A DNA stretch of 64,000 nt from Nigerium massiliense (GTDB taxonomy: Bacteria; Actinomycetota; Actinomycetes; Propionibacteriales; Propionibacteriaceae). Where the stretch lies: positions 186,001 to 250,000 of the forward strand of contig NZ_CCYM01000003.1 in the NCBI RefSeq assembly GCF_000826085.1, given 5' to 3'. Made by a program: the position numbers and the translations under genes. Below, piece after piece: positions 18,277 through 26,806 of the stretch (the stretch's first letter is position 1; each line of letters opens with the position of its first letter). The notes beneath the pieces are model-generated. The model saw only the letters and a list, made by a program, of their open reading frames with translations. It did not search any database and was not told where the DNA came from.

Positions 18277-18307
18277 CTAGAGTTGCCGCGGCAAACATCG
18301 ACTCTAG
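18277..18307. promoter_or_regulatory. Nested palindromes before yebC
   Basis: CTAGAGT (18277-18283) and ACTCTAG (18301-18307) form an inverted repeat around a perfect 12-bp palindrome TTGCCGCGGCAA (18283-18294). TAGAGT (18278-18283) could serve as the yebC -10 box, so a repressor or an RNA hairpin may act here. Confidence 0.4.
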
Positions 18308-18317
18308 AAGGACACAG

Positions 18318-19106
18318 ATGAGCGGTCACTCCAAGTGGGCCACCACGAAGCACAAGAAGGCGGCGATCGACGCCAAGCGCGGCAAGCTCTTCGCCAACCT
18401 CATCAAGAAGATCGAGGTGGCCGCCCGGGTGGGCGGTGGTGACCCCGGTGGAAACCCGACGCTGTACGACGCCATCCAGAAGGCGAAGAAGAACTCGGTC
18501 CCCAACGACAACATCGATCGCGCGGTCAAGCGCGGCTCCGGTGCGGGCTCGGACGCGGTCTCCTACGACGAGATCACCTACGAGGCCTACGGCCCCGGCG
18601 GCGTGGCGATCCTGATCAACTGCCTCACCGACAACCGCAACCGCTCGGCGTCCGACATCAAGGTCGCGATCACCCGCCACGGTGGCACGGTCGCCGACAT
18701 GGGCTCGGTCGCGCGCGTGTTCGACCGCAAGGGCGTCGTCGAGGTGAAGAAGGTGCAGCAGCCCGAGGAGAAGAAGGCCGCGCCGCGCACCATCACCGAG
18801 GACGACCTGCTCGAGGCCACCATCGAGGCGGACGCCGAGGAGATCAACGACGGCGACGACGTGTTCGAGATCATCTCCGAGGTGAGCGACATGGTCGAGG
18901 TGCGCAAGGCCGTCCAGGCCGCGGGCATCGACTACGAGTCGGCCGACCTGAAGTTCATCCCGCAGTTCACCCAGCCGATCGAGTCCAAGGAGCAGGCCGA
19001 GAAGCTGTTCAAGCTGCTCGACGCGATCGAGGACGTCGAGGACGTCGAGGCCGTCTACTCGAACGAGGACGTGCCGGACGAAATGCTCGCTGCGCTCGAC
19101 GCCTGA
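18318..19106 (+). CDS. yebC: YebC/PmpR family protein
   Basis: A 262-residue protein of the YebC family, which begins [20 protein letters not shown] with [18 protein letters not shown] next. Members have been described as transcription regulators, and recent work on the family links them to relief of ribosome stalling. The three-domain length is normal. AAGGAC precedes the ATG. It stands directly upstream of ruvCAB, the usual arrangement in bacteria. Confidence 0.95.
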   Translation: MSGHSKWATTKHKKAAIDAKRGKLFANLIKKIEVAARVGGGDPGGNPTLYDAIQKAKKNSVPNDNIDRAVKRGSGAGSDAVSYDEITYEAYGPGGVAILINCLTDNRNRSASDIKVAITRHGGTVADMGSVARVFDRKGVVEVKKVQQPEEKKAAPRTITEDDLLEATIEADAEEINDGDDVFEIISEVSDMVEVRKAVQAAGIDYESADLKFIPQFTQPIESKEQAEKLFKLLDAIEDVEDVEAVYSNEDVPDEMLAALDA

Positions 19107-19109
19107 GGT

Positions 19110-19131
19110 TAGTATCCGAACGTCTGTTCGG
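19110..19131 (+). promoter_or_regulatory. LexA (SOS) box and -10 box of ruvC
   Basis: CCGAACGTCTGTTCGG (19116-19131) contains the actinobacterial SOS box CGAAC-N4-GTTCG exactly, with 7-bp flanking symmetry. TAGTAT (19110-19115) abuts it and may be the -10 box. LexA bound here would block ruvCAB transcription until DNA damage. Confidence 0.8.
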
Positions 19132-19141
19132 AGGAGGGCGT

Positions 19142-19708
19142 ATGCGTGTGCTCGGGATCGATCCCGGCCTGACCCGCTGCGGTATCGGCGTGGTCGAGGG
19201 GACGACCGGGCGCCCGCCGGCGCTGGTGATGGCCGACGTCGTCCGCACGGACGCCGCCGCCGACACCGGGCAGCGGCTCGCCGACCTGGAGCGGGCGCTC
19301 GTGCAGTACCTGGCCGAGTACCGCCCCGACGCGATGGCGATCGAGCGGGTCTTCGCCCGCCGCGACGTCTCGACGATCATCGGGACGGCGCAGGCGTCCG
19401 GGGTCGCGCTGCTGGTCGGTACGCGGGCCGGGCTCTCGGTCGTCCAGCACACCCCCAGCGAGGTGAAGGCCGCGATCACGGGCTCCGGCCGGGCCGACAA
19501 GGCGCAGGTCGGACAGATGGTGATGCGCGTGCTGAAGCTGGACGCCCCGCCCCGGCCCGCCGACGCGGCGGACGCGGTGGCGCTCGCGGTCTGCCACCTG
19601 TGGCGCGCGCCGATCCAGAACCGCATCGCCGAGGCGCAACGCCGCATGGAGCTGGCCGAAGGGGTCGCCCGGGCGCGCGCCCGCGCGGCCGAGAGGAGAC
19701 GCGGGTGA
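19142..19708 (+). CDS. ruvC: Holliday junction resolvase RuvC
   Basis: The endonuclease (188 residues) that cuts Holliday junctions made during recombination repair. The four acidic catalytic residues are in place: Asp7 in [10 protein letters not shown], Glu68 in [10 protein letters not shown], and Asp141 and Asp144 in [21 protein letters not shown] precedes the start. It is the first gene of a ruvC-ruvA-ruvB operon behind an SOS box; the stop overlaps ruvA by 4 bp. Confidence 0.97.
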   Translation: MRVLGIDPGLTRCGIGVVEGTTGRPPALVMADVVRTDAAADTGQRLADLERALVQYLAEYRPDAMAIERVFARRDVSTIIGTAQASGVALLVGTRAGLSVVQHTPSEVKAAITGSGRADKAQVGQMVMRVLKLDAPPRPADAADAVALAVCHLWRAPIQNRIAEAQRRMELAEGVARARARAAERRRG

Positions 19709-20316
19709 TCTCGCAACTGACCGGAACCGTCGTCGCGGTGAGCGCGACCGCCGTGGTGGTGGACGTCGGCGGCGTCGGCTTCCGCGCGCTGTGCACGCCC
19801 GCGGTGGCGTCCGCCGTGCGGCTGGGGAAGACGTCGACCGTGCACACCTCGATGGTGATCCGCGACGAGGTGCCCGCGCTGTTCGCGTTCGCCGACGCCG
19901 ACGAGCGCGACGCGTTCGACCTCGTCCGCAGCGCCACGGGCATCGGTCCGAAGATCGCCCAGGCGGTCGTCTCCGTGCTGCCGCCCGCCGAGCTGCGCGC
20001 GGCCATCGCGGCCGAGAACGTCGCGGCGCTGACCCGCGTCCCGGGCATCGGACCCAAGGGCGCCCGCCGGCTCGTCATCGAGCTGAAAGACAAGGTCAAC
20101 ACCCTGGCCGCCGTCACCGCCGAGGGTGCCGGCCCGGTGGCCGCCGCGCCGGCCTACGACTGGCGCGACCAGGTGCGCGGCGGCCTGGAGTCGCTCGGCT
20201 GGTCGGCCCGGGACGCCGAGGCGGCCTGCGAACGCGTCGAGCCGCTGGCGGCGGAGCATCCCGAGTACGGCGTCGGCGAGCTGATGAAGGCCGCGCTGCG
20301 GGGCCTGGCCAAATGA
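19705..20316 (+). CDS. ruvA: Holliday junction DNA helicase subunit RuvA
   Basis: The junction-binding subunit (203 residues) that targets RuvB to Holliday junctions. It begins with the OB-fold MISQLTGTV (GTG start), and has the two helix-hairpin-helix elements [12 protein letters not shown] and [20 protein letters not shown] small C-terminal domain that contacts RuvB follows after a linker (about 158-203). Confidence 0.96.
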   Translation: MISQLTGTVVAVSATAVVVDVGGVGFRALCTPAVASAVRLGKTSTVHTSMVIRDEVPALFAFADADERDAFDLVRSATGIGPKIAQAVVSVLPPAELRAAIAAENVAALTRVPGIGPKGARRLVIELKDKVNTLAAVTAEGAGPVAAAPAYDWRDQVRGGLESLGWSARDAEAACERVEPLAAEHPEYGVGELMKAALRGLAK

Positions 20317-21359
20317 GCCGGCTCGAGTCTGATCCGCTCGACCCGCACGTGCACGGCGACGAGAGCGCGGCCGAGTCGGCGCTGCGGCCGCCGACGCTGG
20401 CGGAGTTCCGGGGTCAAGAACGCGTCGCCGAGCAACTCGGCCTCGTGCTGGCCGCAGCCCAGCAGCGCGCCCGCGTGCCCGACCACATCCTGCTGTCCGG
20501 TCCTCCCGGGCTGGGCAAGACGACGTTGGCCATGATCATCGCCAGCGAGCTCGGCTCGCCGCTGCGCATCTCGTCGGGGCCCGCCATCCAGCACGCCGGC
20601 GACCTCGCCGCGATCTTGTCGGGGCTGAGCGAGGGCGAGGTGTTCTTCCTCGACGAGATCCACCGCATGAGCCGGCCCGCCGAGGAGATGCTCTACCTCG
20701 CCATGGAGGACTTCCGCGTCGACGTCGTCGTCGGCAAGGGGCCCGGGGCGACCGCGATCCCGCTGGAGATCCCGCCGTTCGTCCTGGTCGGCGCCACCAC
20801 CCGCGCCGGCCTGCTGCCCGGTCCGCTGCGCGACCGCTTCGGCTTCACGGGCCAGCTCGACTACTACGACACCGAGCCGCTCGTCGGCATCGTCCTGCGC
20901 AGCGCCGCCCTGCTCGACATCCGGCTGGACGACGACAGCGCCCGGGTCATCGCGTCCCGCTCCCGGGGCACGCCGCGCATCGCCAACCGGCTGCTGCGCC
21001 GGGTGCGCGACTTCGCGCTGGTCCGCTCGTCCGGACGCATCACCCCCGCGGTGGCCGCTGGCGCGCTGGAGCTCTACGAGGTGGACGAGCTGGGCTTCGA
21101 CCGGCTCGACCGGGCCGTGCTCGAGTCGATCTGCGTCCGGTTCGGCGGTGGCCCGGTCGGGCTGTCGACGCTGGCCATGAGCGTGGGGGAGGAGACCGAG
21201 ACCGTCGAGGAGGTCGCCGAGCCGTTCCTCATCCGGCAGGGCTTCGTCATGCGGACGCCGCGCGGGCGCATCGCCACCCCGCGGGCCTGGACGCATCTGG
21301 GCTTGCAGGCGCCGCAACAGGCCGAGGGTCCGGACCTGTTCACGGACGGCGACGCCTAG
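20313..21359 (+). CDS. ruvB: Holliday junction DNA helicase motor RuvB
   Basis: A 348-residue AAA+ ATPase that drives branch migration. It shows [15 protein letters not shown], Walker [12 protein letters not shown], Walker [11 protein letters not shown], sensor [18 protein letters not shown], and the winged-helix end [15 protein letters not shown]. It overlaps ruvA by 4 bp and ends the SOS-controlled operon; yajC follows 74 bp later. Confidence 0.97.
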   Translation: MSRLESDPLDPHVHGDESAAESALRPPTLAEFRGQERVAEQLGLVLAAAQQRARVPDHILLSGPPGLGKTTLAMIIASELGSPLRISSGPAIQHAGDLAAILSGLSEGEVFFLDEIHRMSRPAEEMLYLAMEDFRVDVVVGKGPGATAIPLEIPPFVLVGATTRAGLLPGPLRDRFGFTGQLDYYDTEPLVGIVLRSAALLDIRLDDDSARVIASRSRGTPRIANRLLRRVRDFALVRSSGRITPAVAAGALELYEVDELGFDRLDRAVLESICVRFGGGPVGLSTLAMSVGEETETVEEVAEPFLIRQGFVMRTPRGRIATPRAWTHLGLQAPQQAEGPDLFTDGDA

Positions 21360-21433
21360 GCGGTAGTCTGACCGGGCACGGGCCCGCGTGGCCCGACTGA
21401 CCTGACTTCTCGTTCGAGGGATTGCCGAAACCC

Positions 21434-22015
21434 ATGGGTGACAATAATTTCTGGTCGTTGCTGCTGACGTTCGCCGTCGTGCTGGGCGCCATGTACCTGC
21501 TGATGATCCGTCCGCAGCAGAAGCGCCTCAAGCAACAGCAGCAGACGGTGAGCGCGCTGGAGCCCGGCGCCCGCATCATGACCACCGCCGGCGTCTACGC
21601 CACCATCGTCCACATGGGTGACCGCCAGGCGATCGTCGAGATCGCCCCCGGCGTCGAGATGACCATCGCCAAGCAGGCCATCGGCCGCGTCGTCTCCTCC
21701 GACGACGAAGACTTCGAGTACACCGACGAGCCGGACGCCCCCGCGGACCCGGCCGTCGCGGGTGGTGCCGCCGGCGTCGCGGGCGACCAACTGTCCGACG
21801 GCTACGCCTCCTCTTACGACAACGTGCCCCCGGCCGCCGACAACGTCGCGCCGTCCGACCCGGCGTTCGAGCAGGGCGCGGTCGTCGACGGCGACGCCAC
21901 GGACGAGCCTCGCACCGGCTTCGAGCGCCCGGCGGAACCCGGCCACGTCGACGTGGAGCGCCCCGAGGGCAGCCACCGTGTCGACGGCACCGACGACGAT
22001 CGTCCTCGGGGGTAA
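21434..22015 (+). CDS. yajC: Preprotein translocase accessory subunit YajC
   Basis: A 193-residue membrane protein accompanying SecDF. One hydrophobic helix at about residues 6-25 is followed by the hallmark LLMIRPQQKRLKQQQQ and a short beta domain (ALEPGARIMTTAGVYATI). The acidic C-terminal tail of about 95 residues is longer than in most YajC proteins and of low complexity. The ATG at 21434 is preferred over a TTG 12 nt upstream. Confidence 0.93.
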   Translation: MGDNNFWSLLLTFAVVLGAMYLLMIRPQQKRLKQQQQTVSALEPGARIMTTAGVYATIVHMGDRQAIVEIAPGVEMTIAKQAIGRVVSSDDEDFEYTDEPDAPADPAVAGGAAGVAGDQLSDGYASSYDNVPPAADNVAPSDPAFEQGAVVDGDATDEPRTGFERPAEPGHVDVERPEGSHRVDGTDDDRPRG

Positions 22016-22020
22016 CGGCA

Positions 22021-23658
22021 TTGGCCGGGAGCACGAACACGCACAGCAGGCGCCCGGCGGTGCGCACCCACCCGGTGCGCTCGCTGGTCATCTTTCTTCT
22101 CTGCACGGCGGCGCTGTTCGTCGTCATGGCCGCCACCAACGCCTGGACGCCCAAGCTGGGCCTCGACCTGCGCGGCGGCACCACGATCACGCTGACCGCC
22201 CGTAACTCCACGGGCCAGGGCGGCGTCGACCAGGCCAGCCTCGAGCAGGCCCGCACGATCATCCAGCAGCGCGTCGACTCCATGGGCGTCGGCGAGTCGG
22301 AGGTCACCACCGTCGGCGGCAACCAGATCACGGTGTCGGTGCCGAACGTGGCCCCCGACCAGCTCCGCGAGATGGTCGGCCAGACGGCCCAGCTGTACTT
22401 CCGTCCCGTCTACCAGATGCAGCAGGCGACGCCGGCGCCGCAGCCAGCCGAACCGTCGGCGTCCCCCAGCGCGAACCGGCGCCCGGCCCCGGGTCTGCCG
22501 ACGCCGGCGCCCTCGCCGCGTCCGACCGCCCCCGCGGCCAAGCAGCCCACGGTCGCCGAGGCGATGGCCTGGCAGCCCACCCAGCGCGACCTGGCCGACT
22601 TCGCCGCCTATCAGTGCGGCGAGCCGTTCCCCGACGTCACCGACCAGCCGCTGATCACCTGCGACCGGGAGCGCACGGCCAAATACCTGCTCGGCCCGGT
22701 GATCGTCCGTGGCGACCAGCTGACCGACGCCCAAGCCGGCATCCTCAGCGGCGGCGTCTCCTGGACCGTGAGCCTCCAGTTCAACGGCGAGGGCGCGGCG
22801 AAGTTCGAGGAGGCGACGCGTATGCTGTCGCAGCCAGACCGCCAGGAGCCGCAGAACCAGTTCGCCATCGTGCTCGACTCCGACGTCATCTCGGCGCCAC
22901 GGGTCAACGAGGCGATCGCCGGCGGCCGGGCGCAGATCACCGGCGACTTCAACCAGGCCAGCGCGACCGATCTGGCCAACGTGCTGAAGTACGGCGCTCT
23001 GCCGTTGAGCTTTGAGCTCTCCGAGTCGGCGAACGTGTCCCCGACGCTGGGTGGCGAGCAGCTGCGCGCCGGCTTGATCGGCGGCGCCGTCGGCCTGGCG
23101 CTCGTGGCGCTGTACGCGATCGCGTACTACCAGGGCCTGTCGATCGTCATCATCGCCTCGCTGGCACTGTGCGGGCTGATCACGTACGCCCTGCTGGTGC
23201 TGCTCGGGCAAAGCATGGGGCTGGCGCTGAACCTGCCCGGCATCGCCGGCGCGATCCTGGCGATCGGCGTCACCGCCGACTCGTTCATCATCTACTTCGA
23301 ACGTATCCGGGACGAGGTGCGCGACGGCCGCTCCCTGTCCACCGCTATCGAGACCGGCTGGATCGGCTCCCGTAAGACGATCCTGGTCGCGGACGCGGTC
23401 TCGCTGCTCTCGGCGCTGGTGCTGTTCATCCTGGCGATCGGATCGGTGAAGGGCTTCGCCTTCACGCTGGGCCTGACGACGGTGGTCGACATCCTCATCG
23501 TCTTCTTCTTCACCAAACCGCTCGTGACGCTGCTCGGCCGGACGAAGTTCTTCGGCGAGGGACGCAGGTTCTCGGGCTTCGAGGCAGACCACCTGGGCGC
23601 CGAACAGCGTGGACGCCGCACGCGCCGCTTGTCCGCCACCACCGCGAAGGAGGCCTGA
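22021..23658 (+). CDS. secD: Protein translocase subunit SecD
   Basis: A 545-residue proton-driven partner of SecYEG that helps pull proteins across the membrane. It has an N-terminal helix, the signature LGLDLRGGTTITL, a large extracellular P1 domain and five C-terminal helices with GIAGAILAIGVTADSFIIYFER split near residue 410. A Pro/Ala-rich insert lies in the external domain (about residues 138-178), as in other actinobacteria. The start is probably the TTG at 22021, with GGGGG 7 nt upstream; GTG codons at 22060 and 22075 are alternatives. Confidence 0.94.
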   Translation: MAGSTNTHSRRPAVRTHPVRSLVIFLLCTAALFVVMAATNAWTPKLGLDLRGGTTITLTARNSTGQGGVDQASLEQARTIIQQRVDSMGVGESEVTTVGGNQITVSVPNVAPDQLREMVGQTAQLYFRPVYQMQQATPAPQPAEPSASPSANRRPAPGLPTPAPSPRPTAPAAKQPTVAEAMAWQPTQRDLADFAAYQCGEPFPDVTDQPLITCDRERTAKYLLGPVIVRGDQLTDAQAGILSGGVSWTVSLQFNGEGAAKFEEATRMLSQPDRQEPQNQFAIVLDSDVISAPRVNEAIAGGRAQITGDFNQASATDLANVLKYGALPLSFELSESANVSPTLGGEQLRAGLIGGAVGLALVALYAIAYYQGLSIVIIASLALCGLITYALLVLLGQSMGLALNLPGIAGAILAIGVTADSFIIYFERIRDEVRDGRSLSTAIETGWIGSRKTILVADAVSLLSALVLFILAIGSVKGFAFTLGLTTVVDILIVFFFTKPLVTLLGRTKFFGEGRRFSGFEADHLGAEQRGRRTRRLSATTAKEA

Positions 23659-25037
23659 TGCCCCGCACCGACGACGATCGCCCCGACATCGACGCGACGA
23701 CGAACGACGCGGCGGCCGACCAGACCGGCGGCGTCCTCGACGAGGCGCCGGAGGCCGGCGAGGAGCAGCGCTCCGCGGCGCCCGGCGACGACACCACGGC
23801 CGTGGTGGGCGAGGACGGCCGACCCGAGAAGGCCGCGCGGCGCCAAAGCATCGCGCACCGGCTCTACACGGGCGACGTCTCCTACGACTTCGTCGGCCAC
23901 CGCAAGAGGTGGTACCTCTTCTCGGGCGTCATCTTGGTGATCTGCCTGCTGTTCGTGCTGTTCCGCGGGCTGAACCTGTCGATCGACTTCCGCGGCGGCA
24001 CGGAGTTCGCCGTGCCGACGACGGTGACGGCCACGAGCGTCGACGAGTACATCGACGTGGTGCAGTCCTTGCCGCTGCCCGACAACGGCAACGTCAAGGC
24101 CAACGCGATCGGCACCAACGAGATCCGCGTCCAGACCCGCGCGCTGAACGCCCAAGAGGAGACCACGGTGCGCAACGCGCTGGCGACGCACGCCGGCGTC
24201 CCGGCCGACCAGGTGACCAACAACCTGATCGGCGCCTCCTGGGGCAAGCAGATCACCGAGAGCGGCATCTTGGCGCTGGTGATCTTCCTGGCGCTGGTGT
24301 CGGTGTTGATCTGGGTCTACTTCCGCAACGGCAAGATGGCCATCGCGGCGATCGTCGCGCTGGTGCACGACCTGCTCGTCACCGTGGGCGTCTACGCGAT
24401 CCTGCAGTTCACGTTCAGCCCCGCCAGCCTCATCGGCATGCTCACGATCCTCGGCTACTCCCTGTACGACACGGTGGTGGTCTTCGACAAGGTCCGGGAG
24501 AACACCGCCGACATCACGCACCAGCGGAGGACGTATTCGCAGGCCGCCAACGCGGCGGTCAACCAGGTGCTCGTCCGGTCGATCAACACCACGATCATCG
24601 GCGTGCTGCCAGTGGCCGCGATCCTGTTCGCCGGCGTGTTCATCCTCGGCACCGGCCCGCTGAAGGACCTGGGCCTGGCCCTGTTCGTCGGCATGATCGC
24701 CGGCGCCTACTCGTCGATCTTCATCGCGACGCCGCTGCTCACCGACATGAAGGAGCGCGAGCCGGCGCTGCGTGAGCACGCGGCCCGCCTGCGCCGTCGT
24801 TCGTCGCGCCAGCCCGTCGCCGCGGGCGCGAACGCCGGTGCGGCCGCCGGCGGCGGGGCCACGGCCTCGCGCCGCGTCGTCGCCACGGGGTCCGCCGAGC
24901 CGGTCGATCCGGATACGATCGGGATGGTCTCAGCCGAGGAGGTGCGGAGCCGCTCGCAGGAGCGTCCCGCCCGGCCCGCGACGTCGGCGCAACGGCAGCA
25001 GCCGCAGCGCAGCCCGCGCAGCGAGAGGAAGAAGTGA
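23658..25037 (+). CDS. secF: Protein translocase subunit SecF
   Basis: A 459-residue partner of SecD, overlapping it by one base (TGATG). After an acidic N-terminal extension of about 70 residues come the first helix (WYLFSGVILVICLLFVLF), the signature SIDFRGGTEFAVP, and a block of helices with SLYDTVVVFDKVREN and RSINTTIIGVLPVAAIL. The C-terminus is a long Arg/Ala-rich cytoplasmic tail. Confidence 0.94.
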   Translation: MPRTDDDRPDIDATTNDAAADQTGGVLDEAPEAGEEQRSAAPGDDTTAVVGEDGRPEKAARRQSIAHRLYTGDVSYDFVGHRKRWYLFSGVILVICLLFVLFRGLNLSIDFRGGTEFAVPTTVTATSVDEYIDVVQSLPLPDNGNVKANAIGTNEIRVQTRALNAQEETTVRNALATHAGVPADQVTNNLIGASWGKQITESGILALVIFLALVSVLIWVYFRNGKMAIAAIVALVHDLLVTVGVYAILQFTFSPASLIGMLTILGYSLYDTVVVFDKVRENTADITHQRRTYSQAANAAVNQVLVRSINTTIIGVLPVAAILFAGVFILGTGPLKDLGLALFVGMIAGAYSSIFIATPLLTDMKEREPALREHAARLRRRSSRQPVAAGANAGAAAGGGATASRRVVATGSAEPVDPDTIGMVSAEEVRSRSQERPARPATSAQRQQPQRSPRSERKK

Positions 25038-25582
25038 TGAGCGACGAGTTCACGCCCAACCAGCGGCTCATCAACGACCTGATCCACGACGTCCCCGACT
25101 GGCCCAAGCCGGGCGTCGTGTTCAAGGACATCACGCCGCTGCTGGCGAAGCCGCAGGGCCTGCGCACGGCGATCAACGAGCTGGTCGCGCTGGCGCCGGC
25201 CCCGATCGACCTTGTGGTCGGCATGGAGGCCCGCGGGTTCATCTTCGCCGCCCCGGTCGCGCTGCGCCTAGGCGCGGGGTTCGTCCCCGTCCGTAAGCCT
25301 GGCAAGCTTCCCGGCGAGGTCATCACCGAGCAGTTCACGCTGGAGTACGGGCAGGAGTCGCTGAGCATGCAGGTGGACGCCCTCTGGCCGGGCGCCCGCG
25401 TCATGATCATCGACGACATCCTCGCCACCGGCGGCACGATGGCCGCGACCGCGGCCCTGGTGAAGCGGGGCGGCGCGGAACTCGTCCACGTCGCCGTGCT
25501 CATGGAACTCGGCTTCCTGGACGGCCGTCAGACCATCGCCGACGCGGGCATCGACTCGTTCTCCGCCGTCGTCACGGTCTGA
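25037..25582 (+). CDS. apt: Adenine phosphoribosyltransferase
   Basis: A 181-residue purine-salvage enzyme that makes AMP from adenine and PRPP. It has DWPKPGVVFKDITPLL, GMEARGFIFAAPVALRLGAG and the PRPP loop MIIDDILATGGTMAA. The order secD-secF-apt-rsh is conserved in actinobacteria. The ATG at 25037 overlaps the last base of secF; a GTG one codon earlier is possible. GAGAGGAAG is the likely ribosome binding site. Confidence 0.95.
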   Translation: MSDEFTPNQRLINDLIHDVPDWPKPGVVFKDITPLLAKPQGLRTAINELVALAPAPIDLVVGMEARGFIFAAPVALRLGAGFVPVRKPGKLPGEVITEQFTLEYGQESLSMQVDALWPGARVMIIDDILATGGTMAATAALVKRGGAELVHVAVLMELGFLDGRQTIADAGIDSFSAVVTV

Positions 25583-25586
25583 CCCG

Positions 25587-26675
25587 ATGGAGTCGGGGCA
25601 GCCGTCGCATGACGGGTCACGCTGGACGGACTACCGCGCGATGGTGCGGCTGCCCGTCCGCACCAGGTCGCCGTTCACCGAGATCCTTCTGCGGGGCCTG
25701 CTCGCGCTCGGGATCCTGGCGCTGATCACCCTCATCGTCTACCTCGACCGGGACAGCTACGCCGACAACACGAACGGCGACGGCGTCAGCCTGATCGACG
25801 CCTTCTACTACGCGACGGTCACCGTCACCACGACCGGCTACGGCGACATCACGCCGGTGGCCGACCACGCGAGGCTGCTCAACGCGTTCCTCGTGACGCC
25901 GCTGCGCATCGCGTTCGTCGTGTTGTTGGTCGGCACGACGCTCGAGGTGCTGGCGAACGAGGGCCGCCGGGCCCTCAACGACGCCCGATGGAGGAAGAGG
26001 ATGCGCAACCACACCGTGCTGCTGGGCTTCGGGACGATGGGGCGCAGCGCCCTGAAGACCCTGCTGCGCCAGGGCGTCGACAAGGAACAGATCGTCGTTC
26101 TCGACAACGACGGCGGAGCCATCGCCGCCGCGAACCGCTTCGGGCTGGCGGCCTTCCAGGGCAACGCGACGTCGCGGGAACTGCTCCGCCGCGCCGAGGT
26201 CTCCAAGGCGCGCGAGGTCATCATCACCGTCAACCGCGACGACACAGCGATCCTGGCCACCCTCACGGTGCGCCAGCTGAGCCCCGGCGCGCACATCGTC
26301 GTCGCGGTGCGCGAGTCGCCCAACGTCGCGCTGCTGCGCCAGTCCGGCGCCAGCGCGGTCGTCACCTCGTCGGACGCCGTCGGACGTCTCGTCGGGCTGT
26401 CGGCGGTGCGTCCCGAGCTCGGCTCGATGATGGACGACATGCTCTCCTACGGCGACGGTCTGGAGGTCGCCCAGCGCGACCTCGAGCGCGATGAGATCGG
26501 GATCACGCCCGCCGATATCGAGGGCGAGCGGGTCATCGGCGTGGTCCGCAACCAGATCCTGCGCCGCTTCTACGACCCCACCGTCGAGAAGCTGCAGGGC
26601 GGTGATCAGCTGATCGTCGTCCGGGCCGCGACGCCGCAGGGGAAGGCGACCAAGCTGCCCGACGACGAGGGCTGA
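25587..26675 (+). CDS. Two-helix potassium channel with RCK (TrkA-N) domain
   Basis: A 362-residue ion channel. Two membrane helices (about 30-50 and 102-125) flank the pore loop with the K+ selectivity filter TTTGYGD (residues 81-87). The cytoplasmic part begins with the nucleotide-binding RCK motif VLLGFGTMGRSALKTLL (144-160) and ends with a TrkA-C-like domain (about 275-345). Such proteins are tetramers gated by ligands on the RCK ring. It is inserted between apt and rsh with 4 bp after apt, so it is probably in the same transcript. Confidence 0.9.
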   Translation: MESGQPSHDGSRWTDYRAMVRLPVRTRSPFTEILLRGLLALGILALITLIVYLDRDSYADNTNGDGVSLIDAFYYATVTVTTTGYGDITPVADHARLLNAFLVTPLRIAFVVLLVGTTLEVLANEGRRALNDARWRKRMRNHTVLLGFGTMGRSALKTLLRQGVDKEQIVVLDNDGGAIAAANRFGLAAFQGNATSRELLRRAEVSKAREVIITVNRDDTAILATLTVRQLSPGAHIVVAVRESPNVALLRQSGASAVVTSSDAVGRLVGLSAVRPELGSMMDDMLSYGDGLEVAQRDLERDEIGITPADIEGERVIGVVRNQILRRFYDPTVEKLQGGDQLIVVRAATPQGKATKLPDDEG

Positions 26676-26776
26676 ACGAGCGGGCGCGTCCGACCGCGCG
26701 AACCTCCCGGTCGCGGCCGGCGGAGTCCTGCCGGGCCTCCTGCGTGGGAGTGCTGGTTCGCTTGGGCGGGTGTGCC

Positions 26777-26782
26777 TAAACT
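26777..26782 (+). promoter_or_regulatory. -10 candidate of rsh
   Basis: TAAACT about 25 nt before the rsh start, with a good ribosome binding site AGGAAGGAG (26792-26800). No clear -35 box was found. Confidence 0.45.
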
Positions 26783-26806
26783 CGTCCCACCAGGAAGGAG
26801 ACCGTC

